Shown here: piece after piece, positions 11,416 to 23,443 of the stretch
Numbering within the stretch: the stretch's first letter is position 1
Layout: every line of letters starts with the position of its first letter
Origin: Clusia tigrina
Taxonomy: Eukaryota; Arthropoda; Insecta; Diptera; Clusiidae
Direction of reading: 5' to 3'
Length of the DNA: 64,000 nucleotides
Assembly: GCA_920105625.2 (NCBI GenBank)
Contig: OV050033.1
Location: 56,794,280-56,858,279 of the forward strand
The notes under the pieces: model-generated
Seen by the model: the letters and a program-made list of their open reading frames with translations, nothing else
What the model was told of the DNA's origin: nothing
Databases searched by the model: none
Translations under genes and position numbers: made by a program

Positions 11416-11745
11416 TTACTCCAACTATAATTAGATCTCCTTTAAGCTAGTTTGGTTTGTGTGCAGATTCTTCTAGTGATGGCAACCAACTCAGTGTGTC
11501 ATAACTGCCAATTCACAATCCTCAGACCATCATTTTAGGGTATTTATATACATCCTGCATGATATATTCAAAGTGGTTGCTTGCCTGCTTGATACTGACA
11601 TCATCCACAAAACTAATAGCGAGAACAGTATGTGGTACACCACTAGCAGCCAGAGTAGTGGCATATGCTTCTATGAGCACAGACATTCAATATTGTACTT
11701 CAGAGTAGTAGTTAATCAAGTGAAATTCACAAGGATCAAATAGTA

Positions 11746-11993
11746 TTATTATTATTTAATGGGCTAAAGGAGCACCGTGATCTGACAGATCTATTGTGCA
11801 GCCTCGTACCCAACTAAAGCAATTCTAGACTAATTATGCATCTCGTAACTGCTGTGGGCTTAATTTTGGTTTGTAGCTATGATCCCGCTACCTAGGTAGT
11901 AAAGTCTGCGCCTTGCCACCGCTGAGCAAGTGCATAGAACGTGTTCTGCTGTATCGTGCTCCTCTCGACAGAGTCGGCATGAATGGTTTTCTA
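11746..11993 (-). mobile_element. 5'-truncated I-like LINE stub with 11-bp target duplication
   Basis: On the minus strand the insert opens with codons for CRLCREEHDTAEHVLC. This is the cysteine/histidine motif found at the C-terminus of many LINE ORF2 proteins. After about 35 codons the frame degenerates into 3' UTR-like sequence and ends in a short (TAA)n tail at 11746-11757. The 11-mer ATCAAATAGTA flanks it on both sides (11735-11745 and 11994-12004). A TAA-repeat tail is typical of the I clade. This is a dead-on-arrival copy of about 248 bp. Confidence 0.8.
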
Positions 11994-12004
11994 ATCAAAT
12001 AGTA

Positions 12005-13267
12005 AAATTAGCGCGAATGGTTTCAAATGTTGCAATTCCTGCAAGGAAGACTTCAAGTAAGCAGCTACTCAGAGGTCTTTATAATCAATTAAAAGTGGGG
12101 TAACCGAAGATGGATGTATCCATTCACTCAAGCGTTGATGTCTATTGTACCACTAAGCAATTTGTTGGGGGCATCATTGCTATCCTCGGTTTCTCAAGTG
12201 TTGATGATATCGAAATCTATGCGCAGATATAATTTTTGGTCTCAGTCCCATATTTTAACACATGGAGTTACTTTAGTGGAGTTTCTATACTAAGAATACA
12301 CCTGGCAACTCAAAAATTGCAGGCGTATGCACCCCATTTTAATAAACATCAGGAAGGCAAAACTTGAAAATAAGAACAAACTTGTAAAGAGAAAGTACTG
12401 CACCGATTTGCATGATATACCCGCCTTTCCCTGTTAATATTTATTGAACAGAATAGTAATGAATATTTATGTGTAATAATTCTGCATACATAATTCATCA
12501 TGATTCTAGTCCAATGGTCATAAATCTAAAAGCACTCATGCACTGCCATCGTCTCCAAAATTTAACGAAAAACGAAAAAGCTCCTTTCAAAAATATATAA
12601 TAAAATTTTATGAGCATTTAGTCTGCTTAAATCCTTTTCGGTTTTAGCTGCTCCTTGGCGTATGCTCTTCATACGCGCACTTACAACTTTCCCAACTGAC
12701 CATTATCCTTTTAGTACTACACAAATAGCAATGAAATAAAAGAGAACACAAACGAATAAAATAAATTAATAACGATGTAAAAATTGGCGCCAGTACTTTT
12801 GGCTGTGCCGTGGTAGGCCATTCATAAAAATCAAAACCTGCTGCAGAGTATTTGCGAAACTTTGAACTTTGCTTACACAAGGAAATCAGTTTTGAGACAA
12901 CAACCAACTCCAGTCTTCTAAGTGTTTAACATGAAACTTATTCCGTACGTGTGTGTCTCTGGTTTTCTGCGCTCTGTCTGAAATTCCGAAAAAATCAGCT
13001 AGGAGAAATTTTTTAAGTACGAGTATTGTAAAAGTTGCAGACTTGGCGGCGTCCTGCAAATGTTGGATTGGCATTTTGTCAAAGACAAAGTTCACAGGAA
13101 ATTGCTGAAACGTTCATTGACTCCGTGTGCATTCCAAATTTAAATGGCCACAAAGTTTCCGATTTTTTTGTGGAAATGAAGATAAGTAATAATTGTGTAC
13201 TAAAATAACTGCAATGTAGCTGAACGTTTTACTATAATTTCACAATTTTATATAATTCTGAACGTTA
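12005..13267. other. Gene-free stretch
   Basis: No gene or clear element is supported. Short open frames on both strands have no family features. Confidence 0.5.
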
Positions 13268-13832
13268 ACCACTTCAGTTTGGGAAGGAGTTTCCAATGAG
13301 GCTATAAAGTAAATTGTGGATATATGAAAAATAAGTTTCGAATGTTTTCAGTACTATAAAAGAGGAGAATAAAAACGTTCGGATGTCTTTAGTACTAAAA
13401 TGGGGAGCCACATAAATTAAGTCAATCTTATAGCTGAAGATTGAACTACTTCTGTTTAGAAAAGACTTTCCAATGAGACTATAAAGTAAATTGAGGAATT
13501 GTGCATCAAAGCTGTAAGGAGAGGAAATTGAGGGCAATTTCCCCCCTCACAAATTGACTGTTACGCCTCTGTACGCTGCTCATATACATATAAATGTGTA
13601 CATATTTCTTCAAAGCATATACACATATGTATATGGGCAGCTAAATGCCGTACCTCCCCATGACGCCAGACCGCACTTTCCAACAGCAGCCAACCTGCCA
13701 CGTGGATACAGCGAAAACCGGTTTCTTGCTTGCAATCACACAACATTGCCGGCTTAGACACACACACGGAAAGTTGTGCTCGTATGCGTGCGCCTGGGAA
13801 CCTATAAAAGCGGCAACAGGGATCAAATCGAT

Positions 13833-13940
13833 CTCTTTTGACAAAAAGCTCTCATTGGATAAACAGCTCTCTTTTGACAGACAGCTCTCTTTGGATAAAC
13901 ATCTCTCTTTTGACAGACATCTCTCGTTGGACACACATCA
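13833..13940 (+). repeat. Alternating ~18-bp repeats inside the LTR
   Basis: Just downstream of the TATA box, blocks like CTCTCTTTTGACAGACA and CTCTCTTTGGATAAACA alternate about six times, giving a ~36-bp two-block period. The position is that of the LTR transcript leader. Confidence 0.8.
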
Positions 13941-14065
13941 GCGCTACGGAACAGAACTCTCGTCGTAGAAGACATCGCGGAGATCCACATACAACGGAAA
14001 TTAGAGAATGCTCAGGAATTCTGACTCAGAGGTAAGTGCTCAGACAAATCCGGTCAATAACGACT

Positions 14066-14188
14066 AAGCGAATCAATCATTCGCGCCGAACGAACCTGAG
14101 CGGGCCAACACCCCGCGCCGGACTTTTACTGACGATTTGAGCGAATCATTCGCGCCGGACGCACCTGAGCGGGCCAACACCCCGCGTT
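14066..14188 (+). repeat. Two copies of a 68-bp GC-rich repeat inside the LTR
   Basis: CATTCGCGCCGAACG at about 14079 and CATTCGCGCCGGACG at about 14147 each lead into CCTGAGCGGGCCAACACCCC. The spacing is 68 bp. Their GC content is high compared with everything nearby. Confidence 0.8.
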
Positions 14189-14710
14189 GACTGTCATTAC
14201 AGGACTCGCGACATCGAGCACGCCTTTGAAAGAAGTACAATTTACTTTTATTAATAGTTTGTAATAAAGATTATAAATAAATAAAAATAAATAATTTAAA
14301 CAACAGAGATATCTTAGCAACGAACGCTGGTAAGCCGCTGAGTATACCTCAGCCTTAGAATTGAAAAGACCCCGTGTCATTACAAAGCTTTCGAATGTTT
14401 TCAGTACTAAAAACGGAACAATAAAAACTTTCGAATGTCTTCAGTACTAAAAAGAACAGATATATATATAAATGAAGATTCTCATAGATGAGGTTTCAAC
14501 CACTTTGGTTCAAGAAGGAGTTTCCAATGAGGCTATAAAGTAAATTGTGGATATGAAAAATAAGTAAGTTCAATACTATAAAAGAGGAGAATAAAGACTT
14601 TCGAATATTTTCAGTACTAAAAACGCGACAATAAAGACTTCCTTATGCATCAAATCTTTCGAATGTTTGCAGTACTAAAAATGGGGAATAAAAAAAGATT
14701 GTGAAGATTC

Positions 14711-15470
14711 CCCACACTAACTCATCAACTGGGAATTTATGAGCACACAATAAATAAAGGGGTTTAGAAACCAACGATATTGTATCATCAAATTATCTCA
14801 CAGGGGATAATCTTTCTAAGAATATGATTAGTATTCTTTATATCGCAAATCAATATCTGCTCAGCCTTCAAATGTCCTCTTGGCGAAACTTACCAAATAA
14901 ATAATTGAATGATCAAATTAATTGCAACATTTGTTTGGGCATATCTAGCAAAAACAGCTTCTCTGAAAATGAGAGATCGAAGGCCTTCTGGAGGGGATTG
15001 GTGACTGCTTTTCAACTTCCTTCACATAGAAGTCAAGTTTAAGAGCGTGGACAAAGTTGTAGCATCTGACTCTCTGTAAGATCGGCGTTTTATTATATTA
15101 TTCTAAATGATTTCATCATTCTCTCATGTTATTACAGATCATCTCAACTCCACTAGTTCCATATCATATTGATTCGCTTCGAGTAGTGTGAATCATCATC
15201 AGAAATTTAAACACTGGTTACACTGACTCTTTCGGAAAACTTGACTTCCTTCAAGCTAGAGATTCTCTCTTCGTCTTTATTGGACTCTCAACGTCCAATC
15301 CTGCATCCAGGTCCAAATTTATTACATTGATTAATAGCAAATAGTTTTAGGTATCTAAAGCATTACAAATCGTAAGTAGCGGAAAGCCTTAGTAGCTATA
15401 GCTCTAAAAATAGAATAGCAATTTATTGATATTTTTCTAATAATAATTAAATAAATAAATTATTATACTT
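14711..15470. other. Gene-free stretch
   Basis: No gene or repeat is clearly supported. Composition is ordinary AT-rich intergenic DNA. Confidence 0.45.
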
Positions 15471-16172
15471 GAGTTCATTTTAATTTAATGTAATTATAGA
15501 AAATGTCGAAAGCATGTATAATTTAATTTTTACTTAATTTTAATTTAATTTTAATTTAATTTTAATTTTAATTTACTTTGATTTTAATTTAATTTTAATT
15601 TTATTTTAATTTAAGTTTTTAAGTTAATTTTAATTATATTTTAAATTATTTTTTAATTTTTAAATTATATTTAATTTTAAATTAAAATTTATTTTCTTAT
15701 TTGAATTTAATTCAAATTTTAATTTATTTAATTTTTAATTTTAGTTTAAATAGAATTTTAATTTAATACCACTATTTTTGTATAATTAATGTATTTATTT
15801 TAATTTTATTTTAATTTAAGTTTCATTTAATTTTAACTTAATTACATTTAGTTTTCTTATTTTAATTTAAATTTTATTTCATTTGAATTTAATTTGAATT
15901 TTATTAAAATTTATTTTTAATTTAAGTTTAATTTAGTTTTAATTTAATTTAAATTTAATTTTTATTTTAATTTAATTTTAATTTAATTCAATTTTAATTT
16001 AATTTGTATTTAAGTTTTTAAGTTAATTTTAATTATATTCTAATTTATTTTTTTAAATTTTTATTTTAATTTCAATTTAATTTTTATTTAATTTGAATTT
16101 AATTTCAATTCAATTTGAATTTAATAATTTGATTTTAATTTTACTTAATTTTAATTTAATTAAATTTTTATT
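15471..16172. repeat. Low-complexity TTTTAATTTAA-rich tract, about 700 bp
   Basis: The stretch is nearly all A and T, built from TTTTAATTTAA and TTTAATTTGAATT words, with almost no C or G. It looks like a strongly decayed 10-11-bp tandem repeat. Confidence 0.9.
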
Positions 16173-17179
16173 TATAGATTAAAACAAAATCTTTTGGCAT
16201 ATAACTAAACTTTGATGCTGTGATATATCATCTGAGGTGAAAAACTAATCTAGTAAAAGTACGGCAGGAGAAAACGGTGAACTATAAAATCTCAGCACTG
16301 GAGAATATATGGGGTGAGTTCACAGACCGTATAAAAAGGATATACCAAAGACCGCACATAACAAATAAAGGACATTCAGCACTTAGGGTAAAGCTTTACA
16401 GGATATTCCCCTGTTTGCGAAATGATATACACTGTTTGGTTTTACGGTCTTTGATTCAGTGTTGTACGAGTGGTGTAAAGCTAGAAGGAAAAACTCCTTG
16501 TATAACAGTTTACTTCAAATTGAGTGCTGTGCTGGTGAACTTCTACAGCTGCAATAACAACAGTTTTGGAAGTGCATGATTCTCAGTAATCTTCAAACGG
16601 GTAATTATATTTAAAAATCAGTATTATGATATATGGACACTGAAGAAGGGCCATTTTGCTACTTACTCTGATTTTGTTTAAAGATCTTTCAATAAAGGTG
16701 CCAAAATTGGATTGAAAACTTCAATCTAAATAAAGAAGAGAGACATTTTTGTATTAGTATTTCTAAATACAAACTTTGTCTAACTAAAATAACGAAGAAG
16801 AAGATACATATAAATTATTTTATATATCAGATCTGACAATAGTTATGGTATAGTATTAAGCAAAGAAAAACTTTCCAGACCGTAGATTACTGCAAAACAG
16901 TGCTGAGGGGAGAAAGAAAATGTTGTTAAATGGTCAAGATAAACAGGAATCTATTTAGGAACCGAAGTGACTGGAGTAAGTCTCCACACAAATCCTCAAG
17001 AAGCATACTTTTTATTTCCTAACTTGTGATATCACAATGGGCCTGTGTATGGATTAAATGTGTCTTCTAGCCGAGTCACTGTGCCTTTGACAATACTTAA
17101 ATCTAACTATCTACCGAAGAAAACGAGGTTCATTATATCAACATGAAGGCATGTTGACCAAAGAATCAAAAAATTATTT

Positions 17180-17650
17180 TACGATGAGAAAAATTTATAT
17201 TTCATCTGAAAAACATAAATAAATGTAAAAAATCCATGGATTTGTCTCCATGGAACAAATATTTGTTGTCAAACTTCAGTGGCTGTTTCGGTGGGTGTGG
17301 TGGTGTGTATTCTTATATTAGAGGTATACTCACAATATATACAAAAAAGAAAATCACATAATTCACGAAGAGAAAATAAGTTAACCAAAGCAACAATTCA
17401 CAAACACCCCTAAAAAGTCTGTAGATTTGCCACCATGGAATAATTGTTTATTGCCGAATTTCAGTGGGTGTTTCTGTTGAGGGTAAACTTATTGAGGAAT
17501 AAAATTGAAAATGAATTGATCATAATTCACGAAGAGAAAATATATATTTCATCGGAACAATACAAACACCCCTAAAAAATCTCTAGATTTGCCGACATGG
17601 AACAGATATTTGTTGCCAAATTTCAGTGGATGTTTCGTTGTTTACCACAT
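17180..17650. repeat. Tandem repeat, about 162-183 bp unit, three copies
   Basis: Each copy contains a line like AAACACCCCTAAAAA (17402, 17564; diverged near 17227), then ATTTGCC.CCATGGAA and TTTCAGTGG.TGTTTC. Between copies lies CATAATTCACGAAGAGAAAA. Distances between equivalent points are about 183 and 162 bp. No coding potential. Confidence 0.85.
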
Positions 17651-18930
17651 TTGTAAGCCTAACTACTCTGTCCTCGTAATTTGTTATTTTTATGGGTTTG
17701 GCTGATCATTCGACTTAAATCGTTTAATGGCTTCTAAACATCAGTGGACTTATCTAAGAGGTCACTAATGGATATTTTTAAGAGTTCGACTGATCATTCT
17801 ACTGAAATGGCTTAACGGCTTGATAACATCAGTGGATATTTTTTAACTATTGCGGAATAAATTTTAGGACAAATTTTGACTACAAACTTCTCTTTTTAAT
17901 ACAATTTGCATAACAAAAGAATACTTTTACGTGGCAAGTTGTTGAATCACGGAAGACATTGATATCTGCCATAAAAAGCTTTATCACCGACACATTAAAA
18001 TTAATTCTTTAAATTGTTTCTTTGAAAGTTTCAAAAATAAATGCGACAATTCTATATGAAATCATATTTTAGCTATGTACGTGTTAAAAGCTGCTGCCAT
18101 CAAACTCCTGTACGTAAATTGTTCTAAAGATTTCCATTAATTAGTCAGAGATTTAGTCTAAGCAGCATCTCAAACACAACTTTGGAGAAGGTACTCGTAA
18201 AACCATTTCCCCAATTAGCTGTTTATTTGATTTTATTCCTAAATTATCCTTCAACAATTTTTCTACGTTTTGTAAGGTTTTTTAAAAATAGTTTGCCTCC
18301 GACATGAGTCGCATAATCTTTGTTTAAGGTAAAACTTCCGATGCTAAATAAAAAGTTGATTTCTAAACTTTTGATTCTTTTGAATTTGTGCTTCCTGTCT
18401 GCTACAGCAGGCAACAGAAGCAGCGTCATATTTACTAAAACACATTTTCCACTTGCGTTATCACAAGAAGCAACAAACAAACACAACACCAAAGGAGTAA
18501 AAGTACATAAATATACATAAACTTCCTTCTATGAGTGTACAAAGTGAGACTTGCTTTGGCTGCAAAGAGGAGTTCTGGTAAGCAAAACTGCGCCTGATGC
18601 GCTTGACTGCAAATAAAAATTCATTGTCGTATGCAAGACGCACAGAAAGTTGCTTTATGGTCGTCGTTGCAATGAAATCAAAATTCTACCTAAGGCAATT
18701 TATATCGGGGCTGCCACTTTGTCTGGCAGGAAGTGAAGCGAAAGTTCGCATTTTCAAATAAAGCATTGTGAAAAACAGGATTTTCAGTCAACAACACACA
18801 CAAAGAGGCTTAAGAATAGTTTAAACCAGTCATTTGTGTGAGCTTAAACTTTGTTCAACTTTTAGGCAAGCACTGAGAAATTTACTCGAAGAGCACAATT
18901 TTTTCTTATATCAAACTGACTAATAATATG
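17651..18930. other. Gene-free stretch
   Basis: AT-rich intergenic DNA. Open frames on both strands at 18240-18640 overlap each other and resemble no known family. Confidence 0.45.
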
Positions 18931-19353
18931 AGAAGGGCGTGGTACACCGTATATACCTTATATCTCTTTGGGCTGCAATACCAATATCTTGACACGCACA
19001 TATATCTTTCCTGTGGGAGGTGAGTACAGAAGTAGGCGTGGCTTGCCTATATACTGTTTGTCATTTTAGGTATCAATACGAAGCATTTGATACCCATTTC
19101 AACGATTTAGTGGTGTGGGTATACCCTATAAAAACTGGCCGTTACCCATCCATAAATGCCAGGATAAGTATAACGGTGAATGGGCTTCACTCATGTATAC
19201 TCTGTATTATCCTAAGGACCAATACAAATCATTTCAAGGATGGAGACGATTGAACGACTTTTATATGTCCTACCAGAGTAGGCATGGCCCGCCCATTTAC
19301 AATCTATGCATCAATAATCTGGGCATCAATATGCAGAATTTGATACCCTTATA

Positions 19354-20284
19354 AAGGGTTTTTAAAAAAAAACGCTACAAAAGTAAATCGATAGTGACAG
19401 CAAACAACGCCATATTTTTTCCCACTCTTTTGACATTTCTCTTCAGTAAGGTTTGCCATTTCATCATGCAAAGAAATACGAGCCAACAACGATTCGAAAT
19501 TATTAAAATTTACTACCGAATTTCGGAGTCAGTCGCCTCAACTTTAAGAGCGCTACGTCCAATTTATGATGAGGCTCATTTCTGTCTGAATGGCTTCGTC
19601 AATAAGCAAAATATGCGTTATTGGTTAGACAGCAATCCACACGTACTCCATGAGTCATCATTACATCCCGAAAAAATTACGGTTTGGTGCGGTTTATGGG
19701 CCGGCGGCGTCATTGGGCCGTACTTCTTCCGTGATGATCAAGACCGGCACATTACTGTGAATGCGAATCGCTACCGTTCAATGATAACCGAATATTTTTG
19801 GCCCCAATTGGATAATATGGACTTGGAGGACATGTGGTTCCAACAGGACGGCGCCACAAGCCACACAGCGAATGGCACAATCAATTTACTGCAAACCAAG
19901 TTTGGTGAACGTGTTATCTCACGAAATGGCCCAGTTGATTGGCCGCCTCGGTCGTGCGATTTGACGCCGTTAGATTATTTCCTGTGGGGCTACGTCAAGT
20001 CTATGGTCTATGCCAACAAGCCAGCGACGATTGATGAACTTCGTACGAATATGGAACGTGAAATTGCATCAGTATCGGCCGATTTATGCTTGAAAACCGT
20101 TGAAAATTGGGTTCAGCGTCTGGACTTCTGCAAGCGTGCCCCTGCTGGCCATGCAAAAGAAATCGAGTTCCATACATAATGGCATCGAACGTACTTTCAC
20201 AGGAATAAAGAATTTCATTGATATCTAAAACCGGTTTTGTTTTATTTAAAAAAACTTTTGTAGCGCTCTTATTCAAAAACCCTA
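19354..20284 (+). mobile_element. rosa-type (DD41D) Tc1/mariner element, 931 bp, internally deleted
   Basis: Inverted ends: left AAGGGTTTTTAAAAAAAAAC followed by GCTACAAAAG, right (reverse complement) TAGGGTTTTTGAATAAGAGC followed by GCTACAAAAG. TA duplications lie at 19352-19353 and 20285-20286. The transposase inside has 41 residues between its second and third catalytic acids (D in QQDGA, D in PLDYF), the spacing that defines the DD41D rosa group. The element is shorter than the expected 1.2-1.3 kb because the coding region lacks an internal segment. Confidence 0.88.
19466..20179 (+). CDS. rosa-type DD41D transposase, in-frame internal deletion
   Basis: I start at the ATG at 19466 (MQRNTSQQRFEII), where family members begin their helix-turn-helix, giving 237 residues. 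An upstream in-frame ATG at 19394 would add 24 unrelated residues. The first 34 residues are the start of the DNA-binding helix-turn-helix. The sequence then jumps from ALRPIY straight to DEAHF, the first catalytic Asp (residue 35). The second is D in WFQQDGA, the third D in LTPLDYFLW. Intact relatives are about 340 residues, so roughly 100 are missing between the first helix-turn-helix and the catalytic core, yet the frame stays open. Without most of its DNA-binding part it should not transpose by itself. AATAAA follows shortly downstream near 20204. Confidence 0.85.
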   Translation: MQRNTSQQRFEIIKIYYRISESVASTLRALRPIYDEAHFCLNGFVNKQNMRYWLDSNPHVLHESSLHPEKITVWCGLWAGGVIGPYFFRDDQDRHITVNANRYRSMITEYFWPQLDNMDLEDMWFQQDGATSHTANGTINLLQTKFGERVISRNGPVDWPPRSCDLTPLDYFLWGYVKSMVYANKPATIDELRTNMEREIASVSADLCLKTVENWVQRLDFCKRAPAGHAKEIEFHT

Positions 20285-20730
20285 TAATTATTAGTGGTGC
20301 CTGTGTACCCCATAGTGGTGTCTGTATACCCCTTAGAAGGTAGGCGCGGCCCATCCATAAATGCCAGGATAAGTATAGCAGTGAACGCGATTCACTCATG
20401 GATATTCTGTATTACCCTAAGTATCAATATAAATTATTTCATATCTGGAGACGATTGAATGGCTCCTATATTTCCTTACGGAGGTGGTTCTGGTAGTAAG
20501 CCCATATATAGTATACGTTAATATCAGCACCAATCTAATTTGGTTGTTACCCATTTCATATAAGAAGAGAAGCCGTGGCAGTAGACATGGCCGACCTTAT
20601 TCACCCTATGTTGGTCTCCAAACCAATAGGATTTATTTGTTACCGTATTATTATAATCGGTGGAACGTTGTTTCTATCTCTCAGGAGAAGAAATGGTGGC
20701 AGTAGGCGTGCAATGTACTCGGCTCCTTAC

Positions 20731-22288
20731 TCTCTATTTTTTGTTTTCCCAAGGTATTTTACTATAATTTATCCTATTTTGATCCTGTCAATCAGATCAA
20801 ACCCAGTGATCAGGCGCTTAATAGTCATTCATAAGAAAAGCCACTAATACAACTCAACAAACTCTGGTGACTATTTTAACGATGGTCGACATTACAATAT
20901 ATTCACCCTCTATTCCACCCCTGGCATCGAAGTATGATCTACCCCACTTCTTGATCGAACAGACCTCTCTCTTCGAAAGACATTTTCATCATGTTGCCTT
21001 CCATCTATAATTAGTGATCCTAACCTTCATTCAAAGAGTTTAAGTATTTCCATCCTATTCAAACTTCTCCAGCAACTACTCTGGAGTTCTCCAACTAGCA
21101 GTTCTCTGGCGTTACTTCAGTTTTATTCATTACAAAATATTTAATCGTCGTAATCTATATAACTCCCTTTCTCTTCCCCGTAATATTCTTCTAATGTTGA
21201 TTTTGCTAATTACTGTGTCTAAATAACTGCAATTATCCGCCTTTTGCATCTTCCAGCCGAGTCGCAATTTATGGCAACCTTCCCGCTTTCACCTGTTGTT
21301 TCACACAGAGGTGTTCAGAACCTCGTCTCCCTCAACGGGGCCACTTGGCATAAGTACCCACTTACCTCAGGCATATACAAAATTGTTACAAAAAATGCTA
21401 GCCTACACACAGGCGCTCAACGTGAGCCAATTTCACATAATTAAATAAAAAACAGTGCCTTGTTTCTTCTTTTTATGCTCTTCCATCGCATTCAAGTTTG
21501 AGAATTGCTTAATTGTTACTTTCACACAATTAAAATTAATATATTTTTCTTCGTCTTCCGCTCTCTTCCAGCCACAACAATCTAACGCCTTCGCCATTAC
21601 GCCACATACCCGAGCTTCATTTTATCATGATTTATTTGCTTGATGAAGTTGCTGGCGCGCACAGTACACAGCAAGAAAAAATTTCAATATTCTCCTGCTT
21701 ATTCCTAACAATTTGCAGCAACGCACATTAAATTAAATTACTGCAAATGCGCCGCAAAATATGCTCCAAAGTAAAATGTACTTCGAGAAAAGCGTCTTAA
21801 TAGCATCAGGTAAATCTAATTGTCGGCTGTGAATTTTAGGAGTAAGCAAATTAGGTGACAATTCATATAAAAATATATAATTAGGAATAATTTGAGTGAA
21901 ATATTTTACAGCGTGAATTTTGGAGTTACGCAAGGATACGCAAGGATTCCATAATTATATCAAGAATTCTAAATATGGTGAGGTATGAATACTCCTTTAT
22001 AATGGAGTATTTTTTTATACGAAAGGATAATTAAATTCACTAAAACGAAATCAAGGATTACATTGTATCCTAAAAGTATACTACAAATAGATACGATTTG
22101 TTTAAGTTACAAATAACATTCCAAATGCTTGACAACATGACACAATTTAATTAATGGGCAAATCATCATACTCGGTGGAGCATTGTTTGTATTTATCTAT
22201 ATCTACCATGCTGCACCCTAGAAGTATGCTTCACTTGTTTGATATTTGTTCCGAGTGCTCCACATCACATATAATTAACCATCGATAT
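20731..22288. other. Gene-free stretch
   Basis: No gene is supported. AT-rich intergenic DNA with no open frame of recognisable type. Confidence 0.45.
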
Positions 22289-22311
22289 TTTATATATATT
22301 TTATATATTAT

Positions 22312-22492
22312 CCTTAGAAGTGCTATTTATCTGTCACCCTAGAAGTGTTGTTAACGCATCACTCCTAGAAGTATGCAACACTTTTATGTGTTATTGTATA
22401 TATTTTCCTTAGAAGCACTCCTTATCGATCACCCTAGAAGTATTGTTAACGCATCACTCCTAGAATTATGCAACACTTTTATCTGAGTGTCA
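22312..22492. repeat. 95-bp tandem duplication
   Basis: CCTTAGAAG starts at 22312 and again at 22407. Both copies continue with CACCCTAGAAGT.TTGTTAACGCATCACTCCTAGAA and GCAACACTTTTAT. A weaker related segment with CACCCTAGAAGTATGC lies at about 22214. Confidence 0.85.
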
Positions 22493-23443
22493 TCACCCAG
22501 AACTAACTTTATATTAAGAAGCACATTTGTAATCTGAGGGAGCGACGCTCCCATAAAAAATGTGGATGTCTTCAGTCCATTTATTATTTACATATTTGTA
22601 AAAAATTTGTCCCAACCTCTAAGATCCCAACTGAGTGTGGTCCTGGTCCCCGTCATTATGAACGTCATTTATTATTGCTGATTCTTTATCAACTGCGCGA
22701 AAACGCGAATCTACTTATAGACGTTGTCTATATTAATATTGGTATTGTATCCATGTTTGCTGAATTATTGATAGTATTAATATGAAAAATCGCATTATTC
22801 AGAATCGTCTTATCCAAACATTGGAATTTCGTTGGACTTAAAATTGTCCATAAAAATGCTCCCTGATCATATCCTTTTTTTATAATGTAGTACCCTTTTG
22901 TTTCCCTTAATGTTTCACCATAAGTCCTGAGTTGTCCTTTTTTCAGCTAGCCTTTTCCCGTTTTAGATCAGTCCTAGTACACCAAGTAACGCATTCCGTT
23001 CGTATGTATTTAAGAACTTTCCCATTGCTTGCAATAACATCATTATGAGATCTGGTCCTTTTATATACTTGCAGTTTTATTTTTTGATGAATCTTAGAAG
23101 ATTTTAGTTTTACTGGTAAGTGGGCCCTATTTACTATTATTAAATGAAAGAATTAACTTTCGTATTTTTCCGTAACTTTACTTCAGTAGCTTGTAGATTC
23201 ACAATCACGTTCTCTGTCTGGAAATTGGCACCTAGCATTATTATATTTTGTAAATCTAGTGTGTTGTTCCTTATTTGCATCGTGTTCTTTGGTTCTTCTT
23301 CATATCTTAAGGACCAAATTCTCCTGACCCTGTTTATGACAAGACCTTCTTTTCCCACACCATCTCAAACTGATAGTTTAATATGATTAAGTTTTCTTAC
23401 TTAAACTAACGCTGTTTATAAATATATAAAAATTTCTTTGGTT

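Larger units (their letters stand above)
13513..14384 (+). mobile_element. Solo LTR, 872 bp, of a Ty3/gypsy-like retrotransposon
   Basis: The sequence starts TGTAAGGAGAGG and ends GTGTCATTACA, giving perfect TGTAA/TTACA ends. It is flanked by the 4-bp direct repeat AAGC (13509-13512 and 14385-14388). A TATA box (TATAAA, 13803-13808) and a polyadenylation signal (AATAAA, 14263-14268) sit in the order expected for U3-R-U5 on the plus strand. No internal region or second LTR is present, so it is a solo LTR left by recombination. The 4-bp duplication suits Ty3/gypsy, but family assignment is inference. Two internal tandem repeats are described separately. Confidence 0.85.
13268..14710. repeat. 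Tandem repeat of about 177 bp, three copies, split by a solo LTR
   Basis: Copies start at 13268, 13444 and 14498. Each begins like ACCACTTCAGTTTGG and contains TTTCCAATGAGGCTATAAAG and TTCAGTACTAAAA. The first interval is 176 bp. The second is 1054 bp, which becomes 178 bp once the 872-bp LTR and its 4-bp duplication are removed. The array therefore existed before the LTR arrived. Confidence 0.85.
18931..20730. repeat. Degenerate tandem array (about 120-150 bp period) around the rosa element
   Basis: The phrase GTAGGC.TGGCC recurs near 19031, 19278, 20340, 20581 and 20702. A longer stretch, CCCATCCATAAATGCCAGG through GGAGACGATTGAA, occurs at 19145 and again at 20350. Removing the 933 bp of the rosa insertion leaves spacings of roughly 120-130 bp or multiples. 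The array is old and diverged. Confidence 0.65.

Noticed and set aside
13561..14035. Peptides with repeated LSLDK / SFDRQ or CLSKE units in the solo LTR
   Set aside because: They arise from the 18-bp repeats of the LTR leader. Both strands are open, and the LTR explains the sequence.
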